A stretch of DNA of 64,000 nt from Lonicera japonica (GCA_021464415.1 CM038465.1:82742919-82806918); one strand, 5' to 3'; shown: positions 1 through 10,539, counted from the first letter of the stretch. The notes: a model not told the origin generated them from the sequence alone. Made by a program: numbers and translations.

Positions 1-221
1 ATTAGATAAAAATTGTTTTTATGTAAAACAGAAAATTAATTAAATATAAAAACTGTTTTTAAGATAAAACAGAAATTTAATTAAATAAAAAATGTTTTTA
101 TGTAAAACAGAAAATTAATTAAATATAAAAACTGTTTTTAAGAGAAAACATAAATTTAATTAGATAAAAACTTTTTTTATGTAAAACAGAAAATTAATTA
201 AATATAAAAACTGTTTTTAAC
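1..221. repeat. Tandem repeat, 79-bp period, about 2.8 copies
   Basis: The motif ATGTAAAACAGAAAATTAAT recurs at 21, 100 and 179, which gives a 79-bp period. Each unit is itself two diverged half-units of about 39 bp (one with ATGTAAAACAG, one with AAGATAAAACAG). The array runs off the left edge, so its full copy number is unknown. It is AT-rich and has no coding content. Confidence 0.9.
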
Positions 222-589
222 GCAGAGAACATTACATATATATCTAACCCTAAAAAAATCGAAACTTGATGCCGTGTATGGTCGGAAAATTAATAAGCTT
301 TATTAAGAGCTAAAAAAAAATCTTTACGGTGGGGCATGGTGAGAATCAAGTTAGCAAAGCTTAAATAATCCATGTGTGTGTATATAATGCTTAATCATGG
401 GTAAACAGTATAAGCAAATCTCACATATGTACATATATATTAACATATGACTTACATACATATATATATATATATATTAACGGAAATAGTATATATATTA
501 ACAAGTAGATTGTTCAACAAGTGTGTAAATTATTTGTGAAGCAAGATTAAGGCATTAACAATCTACAATATTTTAACCAATATTTGTAA

Positions 590-850
590 TTAAAACATAC
601 CTTGAAGGTTGAGCGATAAGAGAAGAGACCAGTGGTAATGGGGGTTGGCGGCTAGGTTTTTTTTAGAGTTAGGGTTGTTAGCTCTGAGCGTGTTGATAAC
701 GTGTTGTGGGAATAATTCTTCGCAACCCTTCATTAGATGAACCCTTTAAATAGGGTACAAATACAATAGTAAATAGGATTTACAAGGAAGCCCATTATGG
801 CCCATAATATACAATTTACACAGTAAAATTCCTAATACATATTATATCTA
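590..850 (-). mobile_element. Ty1-copia-like LTR end plus leader remnant
   Basis: Read on the minus strand, this stretch has a TATA-like CTATTTAAAGGG (about 745-755), then CACGTTATCAACACG (about 686-702). It continues into an untranslated leader with CTCAACCTTCAAGGTATG (about 597-618). From general knowledge, this order of LTR promoter, CACGTTATCA(G/A)CACG junction and leader ending in AAGGTATG is common in plant copia elements. No gag or pol is present, and no target duplication or second LTR was identified. A similar CACGTTATCAGCACG junction lies at 45547-45562. Positions 222-590 and 850-1150 show no gene. Confidence 0.4.
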
Positions 851-1154
851 GACGATAGCACACAATGTGTAATTTTCTTAAACAATCTCATAAATTTGAG
901 ATTAATAATTTTACCCTTAACTTTTCAAAAAAATGTTTACAAATTACTTACTAAACAAAAGAAATGAAAGATTTCCTTTCTTTTCCTTTCCTGGCCTAAA
1001 TGTGGGCTGAGATTGTGGATTCCTACTGCTGCCCGTAATTTCCTCTATTATTGAAGGAAGGAAGGAGTACGTAGTATTTTGGCTAGAAATTGGGCTAACG
1101 AAACGACACAGACAGCGCTGCTCTCTCCATCTCTCTCTAGCATTATTAAACATA

Positions 1155-1250
1155 GAAAGAAAGAAAGAAAGAAAGAAAGAAAGTGGTATCGTACGGAAAA
1201 CAGAGGAGGACGAGGCCACTCCCAAGAGTCGAGTCGAGTCGAGTCGAGCT
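1155..1250. repeat. Microsatellites (GAAA)n and (GAGTC)n
   Basis: A (GAAA)n run occupies 1155-1183 and about five GAGTC units occupy 1226-1250. They sit just upstream of the probable first exon of the ELMO gene, probably in its promoter or 5' leader. Confidence 0.9.
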
Positions 1251-1362
1251 AAGTTGAAATGAGCGTCGTCAGAGCGCAGTCAAAGAAGTTGCGTTGCCAT
1301 TCCTTCTTCTTCCTCCTCCTCCATCTCCACATTCTCTCACGTTTCTTCTTCCTCCTCTTCAG
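1200..1362 (+). other. Probable first exon (mostly 5' UTR) of the ELMO gene
   Basis: A CT-rich leader-like stretch ends in a good donor, CTCTTCAG followed by GTATTA at 1363. An ATG at 1259 opens 34 codons to the donor, but the hydrophobic and Phe/Leu-rich reading does not resemble the ELMO N-terminus. Its phase also does not clearly join the next recognisable exon. I therefore read it as untranslated or as an unresolved N-terminal exon. No transcript evidence is available here. Confidence 0.4.
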
Positions 1363-2505
1363 GTATTACTACTTATTTCACCTTCGCATTTTCCTTCCTT
1401 TCTCTCACTCCACACATACTCTTCCTAGGAATATTCTACCATACCCCTCAATATGCATTATATGTTTGAAAATATATATATATACACCGTAATTCTCATG
1501 TATGTAATTGCATGAATGTCCTACCCTCTTCGATCTGCCAGCTTTCTGTTTCTATTTATTAAAAATCCGATTACTCGGAATACCAAAGAATTTAAATTAC
1601 TCGGAATTCATCGCTAGCCATTCAGATTTTACTATTCTACTAGGCCTTTTTTTTTTTTTTTTTTTATAAATCCTTTCCTGTTTAATCTTATTCTCTATAA
1701 GGATTGTTTTAATTGAAGACTGACCGCATATAGATGTACCATTAATTTTCAGTAGAATGATGGGGTTTCGTTAGTCTCTATGTTGCTTAAAAGGTATTAC
1801 CTTTTAATAATCAACATTAAAAATATAATAACTATTCTTTGTAGTTGTGATAATTTCTAGATTTTTCTTTCGAACAAAAAAAAGAACCCCCACCTGGAAG
1901 CCTTTTTGAGCTAATAAGCTTTTTACTTTGATGATTAGATTTTGAAGACAAGAAAGGGAATAAAGTGGGAGAGAATATTAATGATTATTGTCAGTCCAAG
2001 TGAACATGCCACAATAAATTTTATGGTTCCATATCTCATCTGCTAGTTTTAGTTTTTGAGCTTCTTTGGACTTTGTCAACTATTTATTTATAATGCTATA
2101 TTAGACTTCCCAGTTCTCATATTCGTTAGGCTCGTCACCCCATTTTTTAAACACCATCCAAATCGGCTTACTACTAACATCTTTGAATTTGTTTTTTAGG
2201 CCATTTCATTTAGAACATTTATGATTTCTTAAAGGCAAGACCTTAGACCTCTCACGAAAAAGAAACTAATTATTACCTGTAAACCATTTAAGAGGATAGA
2301 AAGCAAATCCCTTTTCTTCTACTCTCCTATTATTTTTCCCAAGACTCATTTCAAGTATGACGCTGCAATAAAGCACAATTGCATTTCACAATGAAACTTG
2401 CTTTTATCTTAATGATGGTTATGGCACCGCTTCAGTCTGATGCATCTTCAAATTGGTTGTAATATTAATTCAAGGCAGTTAGATGGTTGGCATCCCTAGG
2501 CTAAG

Positions 2506-5500
2506 CCAGAAGTCCATTGGTTGACTGCAGATGATGCAACTTATTCCACATCGTTGTGGATGGCAAAGGGTATTACTTGTGTTTGCTTCAAGCGCAAAGG
2601 AAGTTATCAACGGATTTGCATCAATCTGACACCTCAACAGGCAAGTACATGTAGCTCAATTTTCACCAAATTCTAAGGCGAAGGGAAAGGAAATAAACGT
2701 CTTGATCTTCCTCCTCCTGTAGTTGCTTGTGCTACTGAAAGGCAGCATGGACCCCTCGATTTTGGATATCATGGTTCTTGTCTCCTTTGTACATGCTGTT
2801 ATTATAGCCATCTGGAGTTAAAACAGTATCCCTAATGGGGTCTCTTTTGTGGGAAATTTATTGTTTTAATGTGTGCTCTTAACATGGTAGTTCATAGAAT
2901 TCCTCGCTAGTTCCTTAAATGGAGAAATTCTAGGTTTAATGATCTTCTCAAATGCCATTTATACTTTATTTTGGCGAGGGGGACCAAATGGAATATTTTC
3001 ATGCTTTCAAACTTAATTAAGTTTGGCAAGAGAAATTGCAAAAAACTGTTGCTTACTTGTTGCAACGATTGCGTTGTGTGATATATGTGCTCAAATTTTC
3101 CAGGAAGAGAGACTGAGAAGGTTGAAACATCGGATGAAGGTGTGCTTTGATGCATCCAGGCCAGACCATCAGGTGCATTTTGACGTTATGAAATTGATAT
3201 TTAAGCATGTCTCAAGTGTTGGTGCTTGAATTGTCCATCATGGATGATAAGTTCAGTTGAACATCAACAACTGATAGTTCTCATATGACTTCATCAACTA
3301 CTATGATGGTTAAACTTAATAGTATATTTTAATTCTTTCCTCTCACTCTGGGATACATACAGTCCGTTTGGATTGAATGGGAGGGATGGAAAGGTGATGG
3401 TTACAGTCTGTTTGGATTGAAAGGAGAGAGGGGAAAGGAAATGATTAGTCATAAAGGAAAGGAAAGGAAAGGAATGAAATAGAATGGAATGAGTTTAATT
3501 TTATTATTGTTTGGATAGCTACGGAAGGAAAGGAAGGGAATGAAAATAACTCCGTTTGAATAGAAAGAAGGAAAGAAAGAAAAAGAATGTAATTTATTAA
3601 AAAAATATATTATTTATTAAAAATGTTTCATTTCCTTCCCAATCCTCCCAATATTGGAAGGAAAGAAAATAAGGGAATAGAGAGGAACGACACTCCCTCC
3701 CACTCCTTCCATTTCCATTCCATTCTCTTTAAATATTCTATCCAAACAAAGGAAATGCAATCCCTTCTCCTCTTGTCCTTTCCCTTCCTTCCCATTCCTT
3801 CCATCCAAACGAATAATTCTGTTTGGATAGAAAGAAGAAAATAAAGGAAAGGAATGTCATTTAATATATTGTTAACAAATTAGGGTTAAATTCAAAATAA
3901 GGTAAAAAATTCATTAAAAACTCTTCTTTTCCCTCCCAATCCTCCCAATATTGGAAGGTAACAAAGTAAAGGAATAGAGGGGATTGGAATTCCTTCCCAT
4001 TCCCTCCGTTTCCTCTCCACTCCCTCTCATAAATCTATCCAAACGAGTGAACCTCTTTTCCTCTCCTTTCCTTCTTATCCCCTCAATCCAAACGTACTGA
4101 TAGCAGCTATACTATAGCTATATGTTATACGCTCCTTATACAAATTTTGTTCAAGGACAGGAAGCTTTGAGAGCTTTGTGGTCCGCCACGTTCCCTGGTA
4201 CGGAGCTGAAAGGGTTGGTATCAGATCAATGGAAAGAAATGGGATGGCAAGGAAGAGATCCATCAACTGATTTCAGGTTACTCTTACCATCCTCGCTTAT
4301 GTTTCCCAACTCTTGCTCTTCTCACTAATTTATTCATATTAACTTGATTTTGGTGATGTTTCGTGATAATCAGAGGAGCTGGCTTCATTTCTTTGGAGAA
4401 TTTATTGTTTTTTGCCAAGACGTATTCTGTAAGAGTTCTAAATATCACTGTTTATATGTACATTAATAATTGAACTTCTTATCTGGTCAATGTATTATAC
4501 TATCTTTTGCGAGGCCCTTTTATTCTATGTAGCTTGATAACTTGAGTTGAGTAAGAAACACATCACATTAGAAAACCAAGTTTGTGTATTCTTATTCCTC
4601 AACATCCCATTTATTTAATTTTACCTTTTTTTTTTAATATCTATTGCCACAGGCATCTTTTCAGAGACTGTTAAAGAAGCAAGGGGGCAAGCGAGCTGCT
4701 TGGGAATATCCATTTGCTGTTGCTGGTGTAAATATTACATTCATGATCATGCAAATGCTTGATCTAGATGCCAGTAAGTGGAAACTACACCTTTCTATCA
4801 TCATTTTGAAAAATTTTTTGACACAATTTTACATTTTGAATTAGAGAATTACTCATGGAAGCCGGTTTAATTATTTGTAGCAAAACCGAGGACATTTGTC
4901 AGAGCGGTTTTCTTACAGATGTTGTCAGGTAAGATTGCATCCTATAAAGAAGTCTCAGGAAAATTTCTGCCTATAACATGTGTGGTTTGAATTTGTTATG
5001 ATTAGCCATCATAGGTTGTTCTTTCATGGTTTCTTTAATTAATTAGAAATCGTGTTGCATTTACAGAGAATGAATGGGCCTTCGACTTACTCTATTGCAT
5101 GGCTTTCGTGGTTATGGATAAACAATGGCTGGAGAGAAATGCAACATACATGGAGTTCAATGTAAGCAATCCTACCAATCTCCTAATTTGTTATAATGTA
5201 CTTCCTTAGTCTCAACTTAGTCACAATTCTAAAATTTGGCCGTAAAGTAATTTGATCATTGTAATAAATGGATAACTTTAAAAAATCAAGTCAACAATTA
5301 CATTGATTTCCGATCACACTTTGTTACTCTCTGCCCGTCTTCATACGAAGGGTAGCTATACTTCTTAATACGTTTGACGTTCATGCATTGCCGAACAAGA
5401 TGGGTTGTCTATGTAATTGAACTTATTTTCTTGAACGATCCACTTAAGTGGGTACTAATTTTGCATATATCTGTGATATGTATACACATCTACAGGATGT

Positions 5501-5594
5501 ATTGAAATCAACACGGTCACAGCTGGAGAAAGAAATTCTAATGGATGATGTTTTGAGGATAGAAGATATGCCTTCTTATTGTCTTCTAAGTTAA
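2506..5594 (+). CDS. ELMO/CED-12 domain-containing protein
   Basis: This is a plant ELMO-domain protein. The family is linked in animals to Rac/Arf GTPase regulation; its plant role is poorly known. Phase-consistent exons: about 2506-2640, 3104-3172, 4161-4276, 4374-4428, 4653-4773, 4881-4928, 5067-5161, 5496-5594 (stop TAA 5592-5594). The conceptual product has at least 240 residues from 2521, against roughly 265 in the family. Diagnostic blocks are SDQWKEMGWQGRDPSTDFRG, GFISLENLLFFA, WEYPFAVAGVNITFMIMQML and the C-terminal RIEDMPSYCLLS. The first intron after LTPQQ uses a GC donor (GCAAGT at 2641); all others are GT-AG. The N-terminus is unresolved: an in-frame TAG at 2497-2499 shows an acceptor must lie downstream, for example CCAG at 2506-2509. 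An internal ATG at 2560 is possible but would be short. The intron 3173-4160 holds a MITE. No internal stop or frameshift is seen. Confidence 0.88.
3360..4099. mobile_element. MITE-like palindromic element in an ELMO intron
   Basis: The ends are inverted repeats, CAGTCCGTTTGGATTGAA on the left and the complement of CAGTACGTTTGGATTGAG on the right. ATA flanks both ends (3357-3359, 4100-4102) as a possible 3-bp target duplication. Further GTTTGGAT copies facing both ways at about 3408, 3512, 3738, 3805, 3820 and 4036 indicate nested or repeated insertion of one family. The interior is GGAAAGG/CCTTTCC rich. Short ORFs on both strands here are by-products of this symmetry. Confidence 0.65.
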
Positions 5595-6538
5595 CCCATA
5601 CAGAGAGATCAGATATTACAATTGGATTCTAAGATTGGATCCATTTCATTCATTCCTTTATATTTACTTTGCGTTGTACAATCTCGCCTCTCTTTTCAAG
5701 TTTTAACTTTTAAGCAAAAAACGGACTCTGTAACCTCATTATTTATTACATAGAAGCTTCCTCTTGATCAACTTATTCTTTCCAAGTCTATTCACTGTTT
5801 TTTTTTTTCTGAAACTTTTATGATTCTTAATATATTTTCTCGTATTTAATAAGCACATTGGATGAGATCCAAGGTCTTGCGAACGGATTTTTTCTCACAG
5901 GCATGCCAGTGACTTCAAATCCAAGATTCATCTACTCGATTTTAATTGGCAAACCACCTTTGAATTATTTGTGCTGTTGGATGCTTGGAAGGCTTGAACT
6001 GTGAAATAGGAGGAAATAAAACAACATTACAATCATGTAACAGCATAATTACTCAAAAATATTTTTGAAGGGAAGGGAATAAAATTAAACTGCAAGTAGC
6101 CCTTGTCATTATTTGATCAATATCTGTTTTCAAAACATTGAAATTAATTGTAATTTTCCAACGTTCCTAAATTATACAAGTAACCAGATTTGGTTTTTCA
6201 TGTGAGATACGAGATCAAACTATGCATAACATTAGATAATCTTTTAGTTCTGTATAAAGCAAATGACATTATTATTTTTTCCACATATGAAATGTATCCA
6301 TTTAATTTTGATATCATAATTGAATCTTGTAATCAAGGTCGTTAAGTCGTGCTTCCAATAGTGGTCGATTCTTCATTTTATTCTTCTAATTTTTAAATTT
6401 ATTTGCCTTTGGTTTGACCAGCCATTAAACTACATGGAAACTTAATCCAGCTAGCCAATAATATGCTTCCACCCTTTTCAAACTAATTAATTGGGACTTT
6501 TTTTTTCTTTTTCTTTTAGAGTTACTCTAATATAAACT
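5595..6538. other. Intergenic region
   Basis: This is AT-rich DNA downstream of the ELMO stop and includes its 3' UTR. No ORF, RNA gene or recognisable repeat was found. Confidence 0.6.
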
Positions 6539-6732
6539 GTTGGAACATTTGTGCATTTGAAGAAAAAACTCAAGACAAGTTATTTTGTTGTTTTCTCCGG
6601 TCTCACATACGAGAGATGGGTATTTTGCCTTGTGTTTAAATATCACTTCATTAGCACAAGGGCTTGAGCCCTTTGGTTATTAGAATTTTGTGCTATTGGG
6701 TGAGGATTTGGATGAATGTAGTTCTCCACGCG

Positions 6733-7115
6733 TGTAACGACCCGGTCGCACCTCAGTACAATATTGTCCGCTCTGGGTAGCGTCCTAGCCAGGCCTCAGC
6801 CCCAGGACATCTACCATCACGGCTTTGTTTCTAGGAGCTCACGACCAGCTTCCCAGGGGGTCACCCATCCCTGGATTGCTCTGGTCCAAGCACGCTTAAC
6901 TTCGGAGTTCTCATGGGATCCGAAGCCAGTGAGCTACCCAAAAGGCCTCGTACTTAATTAGCGACCATATCTTACTTATATGGGTCTCCAAGGATCCCCC
7001 AACTTCCGGTGTGGGATGCCCCCTTTGAGCTACCATTCCTCCACACAAGGGAGTACTCATCGCTCGAGCTACCATTCCTCCACACAAGGGAGTACTCATC
7101 ACTCAGGGCGTCACA
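6733..7115 (-). repeat. Cassandra 3' LTR (minus-strand sense)
   Basis: This 383-bp LTR shares almost all of its sequence with 7186-7586. A 37-bp-scale segment containing CTACCATTCCTCCACACAAG is duplicated in tandem inside it (about 7029-7065 and 7066-7102), and the same duplication is in the other LTR, so it predates the insertion. Confidence 0.9.
6834..6927 (-). other. 5S rRNA-like domain in the 3' LTR
   Basis: On the minus strand, GGATCCCATGAGAACTCC leads into AAGTTAAGCGTGCTTGG, the 5S box A/intermediate element. GGATGGGTGACCCCCTGGGA then matches the box C region. This is the 5S-derived pol III promoter domain carried by Cassandra LTRs. It is not a 5S gene, because the flanks belong to the LTR. 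Confidence 0.88.
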
Positions 7116-7171
7116 TCCTTCCCCCCAAGGGAATCGACGTCCTCGTCGACACACCGTACTCTATGGGGTCT

Positions 7172-7183
7172 GCTCTGATACCA
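7172..7183 (-). other. tRNA-iMet primer binding site of the Cassandra element
   Basis: TGGTATCAGAGC on the minus strand lies two bases inside the 5' LTR boundary (7186). It is the standard plant initiator-Met primer site and fixes the orientation of the element. Confidence 0.9.
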
Positions 7184-7185
7184 TT

Positions 7186-7586
7186 TGTAACGACCCGGTC
7201 CCACCTCAGTACGATATTGTCCGCTCTGGGTAGCGTCCTAGCCAGGCCTCAGCCCCAGGACATCTACCCTCACGGCTTTGTTTCTGGGAGCTCACGACCA
7301 GCTTCCCAGGGGGTCACCCATCCCTGGATTGCTCTGGTCCAAGCACGCTTAACTTCGGAGTTCTCATAGGATCCGAAGCCAGTGAGCTACCCAAAAGGCC
7401 TCGTACTTAATTAGCGACCATATCTTACTTATATGGGTCTCCAAGGATCCCCCAACTTCCGGTGTGGGATGCCCCCTTTGAGCTACCATTCCTCCACACA
7501 AGGGAGTACTCATCGCTCGAGCTACCATTCCTCCACACAAGGGAGTACTCATCACTCAGGGCGTCACGGGATTTCGGGGCGTCACA
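7186..7586 (-). repeat. Cassandra 5' LTR (minus-strand sense)
   Basis: This 401-bp LTR matches 6733-7115 but carries an extra GGGATTTCGGGGCGTCAC block near its outer end, bounded by a repeated GGCGTCAC. The other LTR most likely lost this block by slippage between the two GGCGTCAC copies. Confidence 0.9.
7287..7380 (-). other. 5S rRNA-like domain in the 5' LTR
   Basis: This is the same 5S-like block as at 6834-6927, including AAGTTAAGCGTGCTTGG on the minus strand. It has a substitution giving GGATCCTATGAG in place of GGATCCCATGAG. Confidence 0.88.
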
Positions 7587-8240
7587 ACGCGCGCCGACCG
7601 ACTTAGTCCGGCTCTGTCTTGTCTTGTGTAAATGTATATTCTTTTTATACAAAATGGTTTTAGAAAAACTTTATTTATTAAATAAAATTTGAATTTTAAA
7701 AATTGGATAAGTGGTTAAATACCACTTTCGAAATTGCTTCCCACTCCCACGATTCTCTCAATTGATGCAGATTTTTCTCACAAGTTTTTTTCCATTTAGA
7801 TTTTTTCTTCTTTATTTACGAATCAAAATTTTTTTTCGGTACAGAACTTCCTCTTCAACAAAAGAAATTGAATGATAAAAATCTCTTAAAAATTTCGAGC
7901 CTTCGGCAGTATAGAACTAGTCTATCCCAAGCATTATTCAAGAGTGTTTTGTCGAGTGGTCTACCCTAGTGCAAGTTGATCGTACAAAGGGTATTCATTC
8001 ATGCAGTTCATTTTTCAACATAAACATAAGCAATGCTTAAGCACAATTCTTCTTGGTGGCATAGATAGATTTAGAGCATTGATTATACCTCAAAATGAAA
8101 ATCAGAATTTTAACGTGGAATGTCTTAAAAAATAAACATTGTAAACTTGAGCCAGTGGGAGTAATATGCATGGATATTTCAAAGAAACTCTCTTAAAGTC
8201 TTATGCCTATGCATTATATCCCACATACATCTCTCTCTAG

Positions 8241-9540
8241 ATGGCTCTAGCAATGCTCCTCCATTCCTTGATCTTCACAATCATGGCAACCACATTTCCA
8301 GGTATATTTCTACATGCATTACGTATATATCAGTCTGCATATAAAAACTTAATTACTGCTGAAATTTTGTGTGTATTTAAAAAAATGGGAGAAGAAGAAA
8401 ATGAGACAAAACCAAAGCAAGCACAAGTGAGTTTTCCCAAGTCCCACATAGGAGAAGAATAAAAGCTTTCATGGGTTTTTATAAGGGTGAATTTGCCTAA
8501 GGGTTTGAGCCCTTTGGACATTACAATTTTGTGCTATTGGGTAAGAACTTGAATGAGTGTGGTTTACAACACACATGCACGGCAGTATAGAACTAGTCTA
8601 TCCCAATTTTGCCCAAGCTATGGCTTGCTTTGGACCAAATACTATCATTTTAGACAAAATACTTTTGGAAAATTTTATTTTTTAAAATTAAAATTATTTT
8701 CTTTCATTTTTGAATTTTGAAATTAGCTAGGTTGTTGACTCAATCTTGATAGAGGAGTCTCTCTCTCGATCCCTTTCTTCTCTCCCTCAACGCCTCAACG
8801 CAACGGAAAAATATTTTCTTTTATTAAAAAAAATTCCCGTTTTCAAATGTGTATGACAACGAAAAAAAATCATCATCCTCCATTGTTATCTTCTTAACTG
8901 AGCTTAAAAAAAATTCCTTAAATTTTTTTTTGCCTCCGGCAAGAAATAGTTTATCGATTCCGGCAAAAATTATAAAGGGGGTAAGAATTCCGATTTCCCC
9001 CATGCAACGGAAATTGAGACAGAGGAAAATCTGGGCTTGTTGTATTCTGGGGACGGCGTGGCCTATTCGAACTGCTAGCACAAAACACCGAGCAGAGCTG
9101 CGATATGTCTTAAAGAGAGCGACCTAGTCCACGACTCAACCCGGCGTTTTTCAATCGTTACTTGGTAATTCGTTCCTTTTTTTTCAACAATTACTAACAC
9201 AAAGGTTCCGCAAAAACAGATATCCTGCTAAATCCAGACTTCGAATCTCCACCGACAAATATAACAACAAACACCACCACCTCATTCTTGCTCCTCACTA
9301 AAGCCGCCCACACTTTAAAAATTGCAGACAACTTGTTGATGAACACTGGATTTGAAGTTGGACTAGCATTTTATAGGAACTCTTATGACGGCATTCTACT
9401 ACACGAAGATCCTGATGTACAATTTAGAGGTTTGGATCCACTGAAATCTGTACTGCAACGATGATTTATTATAGGAACTGTGAAGTACATAGACTCCAAA
9501 CACTATGCAGTCTCAATTATTTTGCAGGTAAGCAAAGCTA
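8241..9540 (+). pseudogene. DUF642-like secreted cell-wall protein, broken
   Basis: Exon 1 (ATG 8241 to 8301) encodes a signal-peptide-like leader, MALAMLLHSLIFTIMATTFP. A phase-consistent acceptor (AAAACAG, 9213-9219) joins it to DILLNPDFESPPTNITTNTT from 9220. A signal peptide followed by a D-x-LLxNxxFExxP block is how DUF642 (carbohydrate-binding, cell-wall associated) proteins begin. The frame closes at a TGA (9461-9463). Just beyond, GTVKYIDSKHYAV (about 9476-9514) resembles the later DUF642 block around a V-K/E-Y-I/V motif and is followed by a GTAAGC donor. The segment between is not recognisable family sequence, and no later exons were found. The long intron contains LTR-like repeats. 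I infer a disrupted gene or relic; a divergent functional gene with unseen exons is less likely. Family assignment rests on short motifs. Confidence 0.45.
8400..8615 (+). repeat. LTR-like remnant inside the DUF642 relic intron
   Basis: CCCAAGTCCCACATAGGAGA, then a TATA-like stretch and GAGCCCTTTGG with TTTTGTGCTATTGGGT, parallels 6600-6730. The 27-bp GGCAGTATAGAACTAGTCTA block at 8581 also occurs at 7905. The two places therefore share a repeat family and may once have been LTR and flank of one element. The internal coding region is absent. Confidence 0.4.
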
Positions 9541-10211
9541 CTTATATGTGTTGTTCAGATTTCATGCACCACATTTTGGCAAGATTAAATGGCAACATAA
9601 CAAAGCAACTTATACGTTGTTCTACTTAATCGGATGCCACTGAACCAAAAAACAAAGAATGTCGCTTAAAATTCGCAAAATTTGGGTGCTCACAATTTAA
9701 CATTGGTGGTATCAACTATCATGTCTCAGGTATCAACCATGTTCTACTGTGGAATATGGATATCAAGTACTCACTATGTAATTCTCCTCACTCTCAAATA
9801 ATGTGTTCTATGTGCTCACAACAAAAAATATACTTGTAAAAGAGTTTATACTGCCTTTTAGTCTCACATAACATCATTTAGCAAGATCAGAGACTATTGA
9901 ATTCCATGAAAAGGATCAATACTTCCGTATTTTCCTATAATAACCAAGTGCACGAGCTTGCAAGAGAATCTGATATAAGTGATCACTTCTAAAAATAAAT
10001 GGTGAATGAATGCATAATCGTCATCATAAATTCAACTAAAATCGCAGAATATATCACAGGAGAAAGAAATCATTAACTAAAAATAATCAAGCAAATCATA
10101 ATACCCTAGAGCAATAACACCAAGCATAAGAAACCCTAGAAAAATATAATCATAAAAAGATTAGACACCAATCGTAGCAACATCAAGCAAAATAAACCCT
10201 AAGAAAAAAAG
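9541..10211. other. Intergenic region
   Basis: No ORF of substance, RNA gene or clear repeat was recognised in this AT-rich stretch. Confidence 0.5.
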
Positions 10212-10461
10212 ATTGGACCATTTTTCGATTTGTACATGTCATCCTTACGCAAGGGGGTAAATGGGGCGGACCTAAAAGGGGGGGATGATTTTGGAAAACC
10301 AATTAGCACTTGTAAAAAAAATAAAAAATGAAAAGAGTTAGTGTAAGCCTATTCCTTGCTATGTTTTAGCCCAACCTTTGGAAGATTCTTGAGTCTGCCC
10401 ACGGGGCCATGCTAATCTTCTCTGTATCATTTCAATTTTATCATATGTTCCTAAAAAGAAG
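10212..10461 (-). pseudogene. U6 snRNA pseudogene split by a 145-bp insertion
   Basis: On the minus strand, 10461-10403 matches the 5' half of U6, including GATACAGAGAAGATTAGCAT and the following GGCCCC-type run. The 3' half, with GGATGACATGTACAAATCGA, lies at 10257-10212. Between them, 10258-10402 is about 145 bp of unrelated sequence inserted at the GGGG run. Several substitutions are present (for example ACATGTAC where U6 has ACACGCAC), and no upstream element or clear terminator was identified. It cannot make normal U6. Confidence 0.85.
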
Positions 10462-10539
10462 AGCGATGTAGGATGTCACAGCAACCAGTACGGACTATGA
10501 GACTCCCAAAATGCGAGATTTAAAATTCTGTAAAATTAC

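Larger units (their letters stand above)
6733..7586 (-). mobile_element. Cassandra-type TRIM retrotransposon, complete, with perfect TSD
   Basis: Two long direct repeats (6733-7115 and 7186-7586) flank only 70 bp of internal DNA. Both start TGTAACGACC and end GTCACA on the plus strand. Perfect 5-bp target duplications ACGCG lie at 6728-6732 and 7587-7591. On the minus strand the internal region starts with the tRNA-iMet primer site TGGTATCAGAGC (7183-7172) and ends with a purine-rich tract before the 3' LTR. Each LTR carries a 5S rRNA-like domain, the hallmark of Cassandra. There is no coding capacity, so it must have moved with proteins supplied in trans. The LTRs differ at few sites, plus an 18-bp segment near 7568-7585 present in only one, so insertion was fairly recent. 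The ACGCG duplication and TG..CA ends make the boundaries secure. Confidence 0.93.
6539..7640 (+). mobile_element. LTR remnant interrupted by a Cassandra TRIM
   Basis: Sequence starting TGTTGGAACA, with TGTTTAAATA at about 6635 and GAGCCCTTTGG at 6667-6677, resembles a TRIM/LTR promoter block. The segment TTTTGTGCTATTGGGT (6687-6702) recurs at 8528-8543 in a second, related remnant with the same GAGCCCTTTGG lead-in. The Cassandra insertion at 6733-7586 splits this copy. Boundaries outside the shared blocks are uncertain. Confidence 0.4.

Noticed and set aside
1..221. CRISPR-like array
   Set aside because: The repeats are contiguous, diverged and AT-rich with no unique spacers, in a plant nuclear context.
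944..1225. 93-residue minus-strand ORF
   Set aside because: It is read from (GAAA)n and (GAGTC)n repeats and low-complexity sequence; the protein is Phe/Ser/Leu repeat-like.
3617..3844. Overlapping ORFs on both strands
   Set aside because: They are products of the palindromic MITE in the ELMO intron.
6834..7380. Two 5S rRNA genes on the minus strand
   Set aside because: The 5S-like blocks are inside LTRs with TG..CA ends, a primer site and a target duplication, and the sequence outside the box A/C core diverges from 5S. They are Cassandra LTR domains.
10212..10461. Functional U6 snRNA gene
   Set aside because: A 145-bp insertion splits it, conserved positions are changed, and no upstream element or clear terminator is visible.
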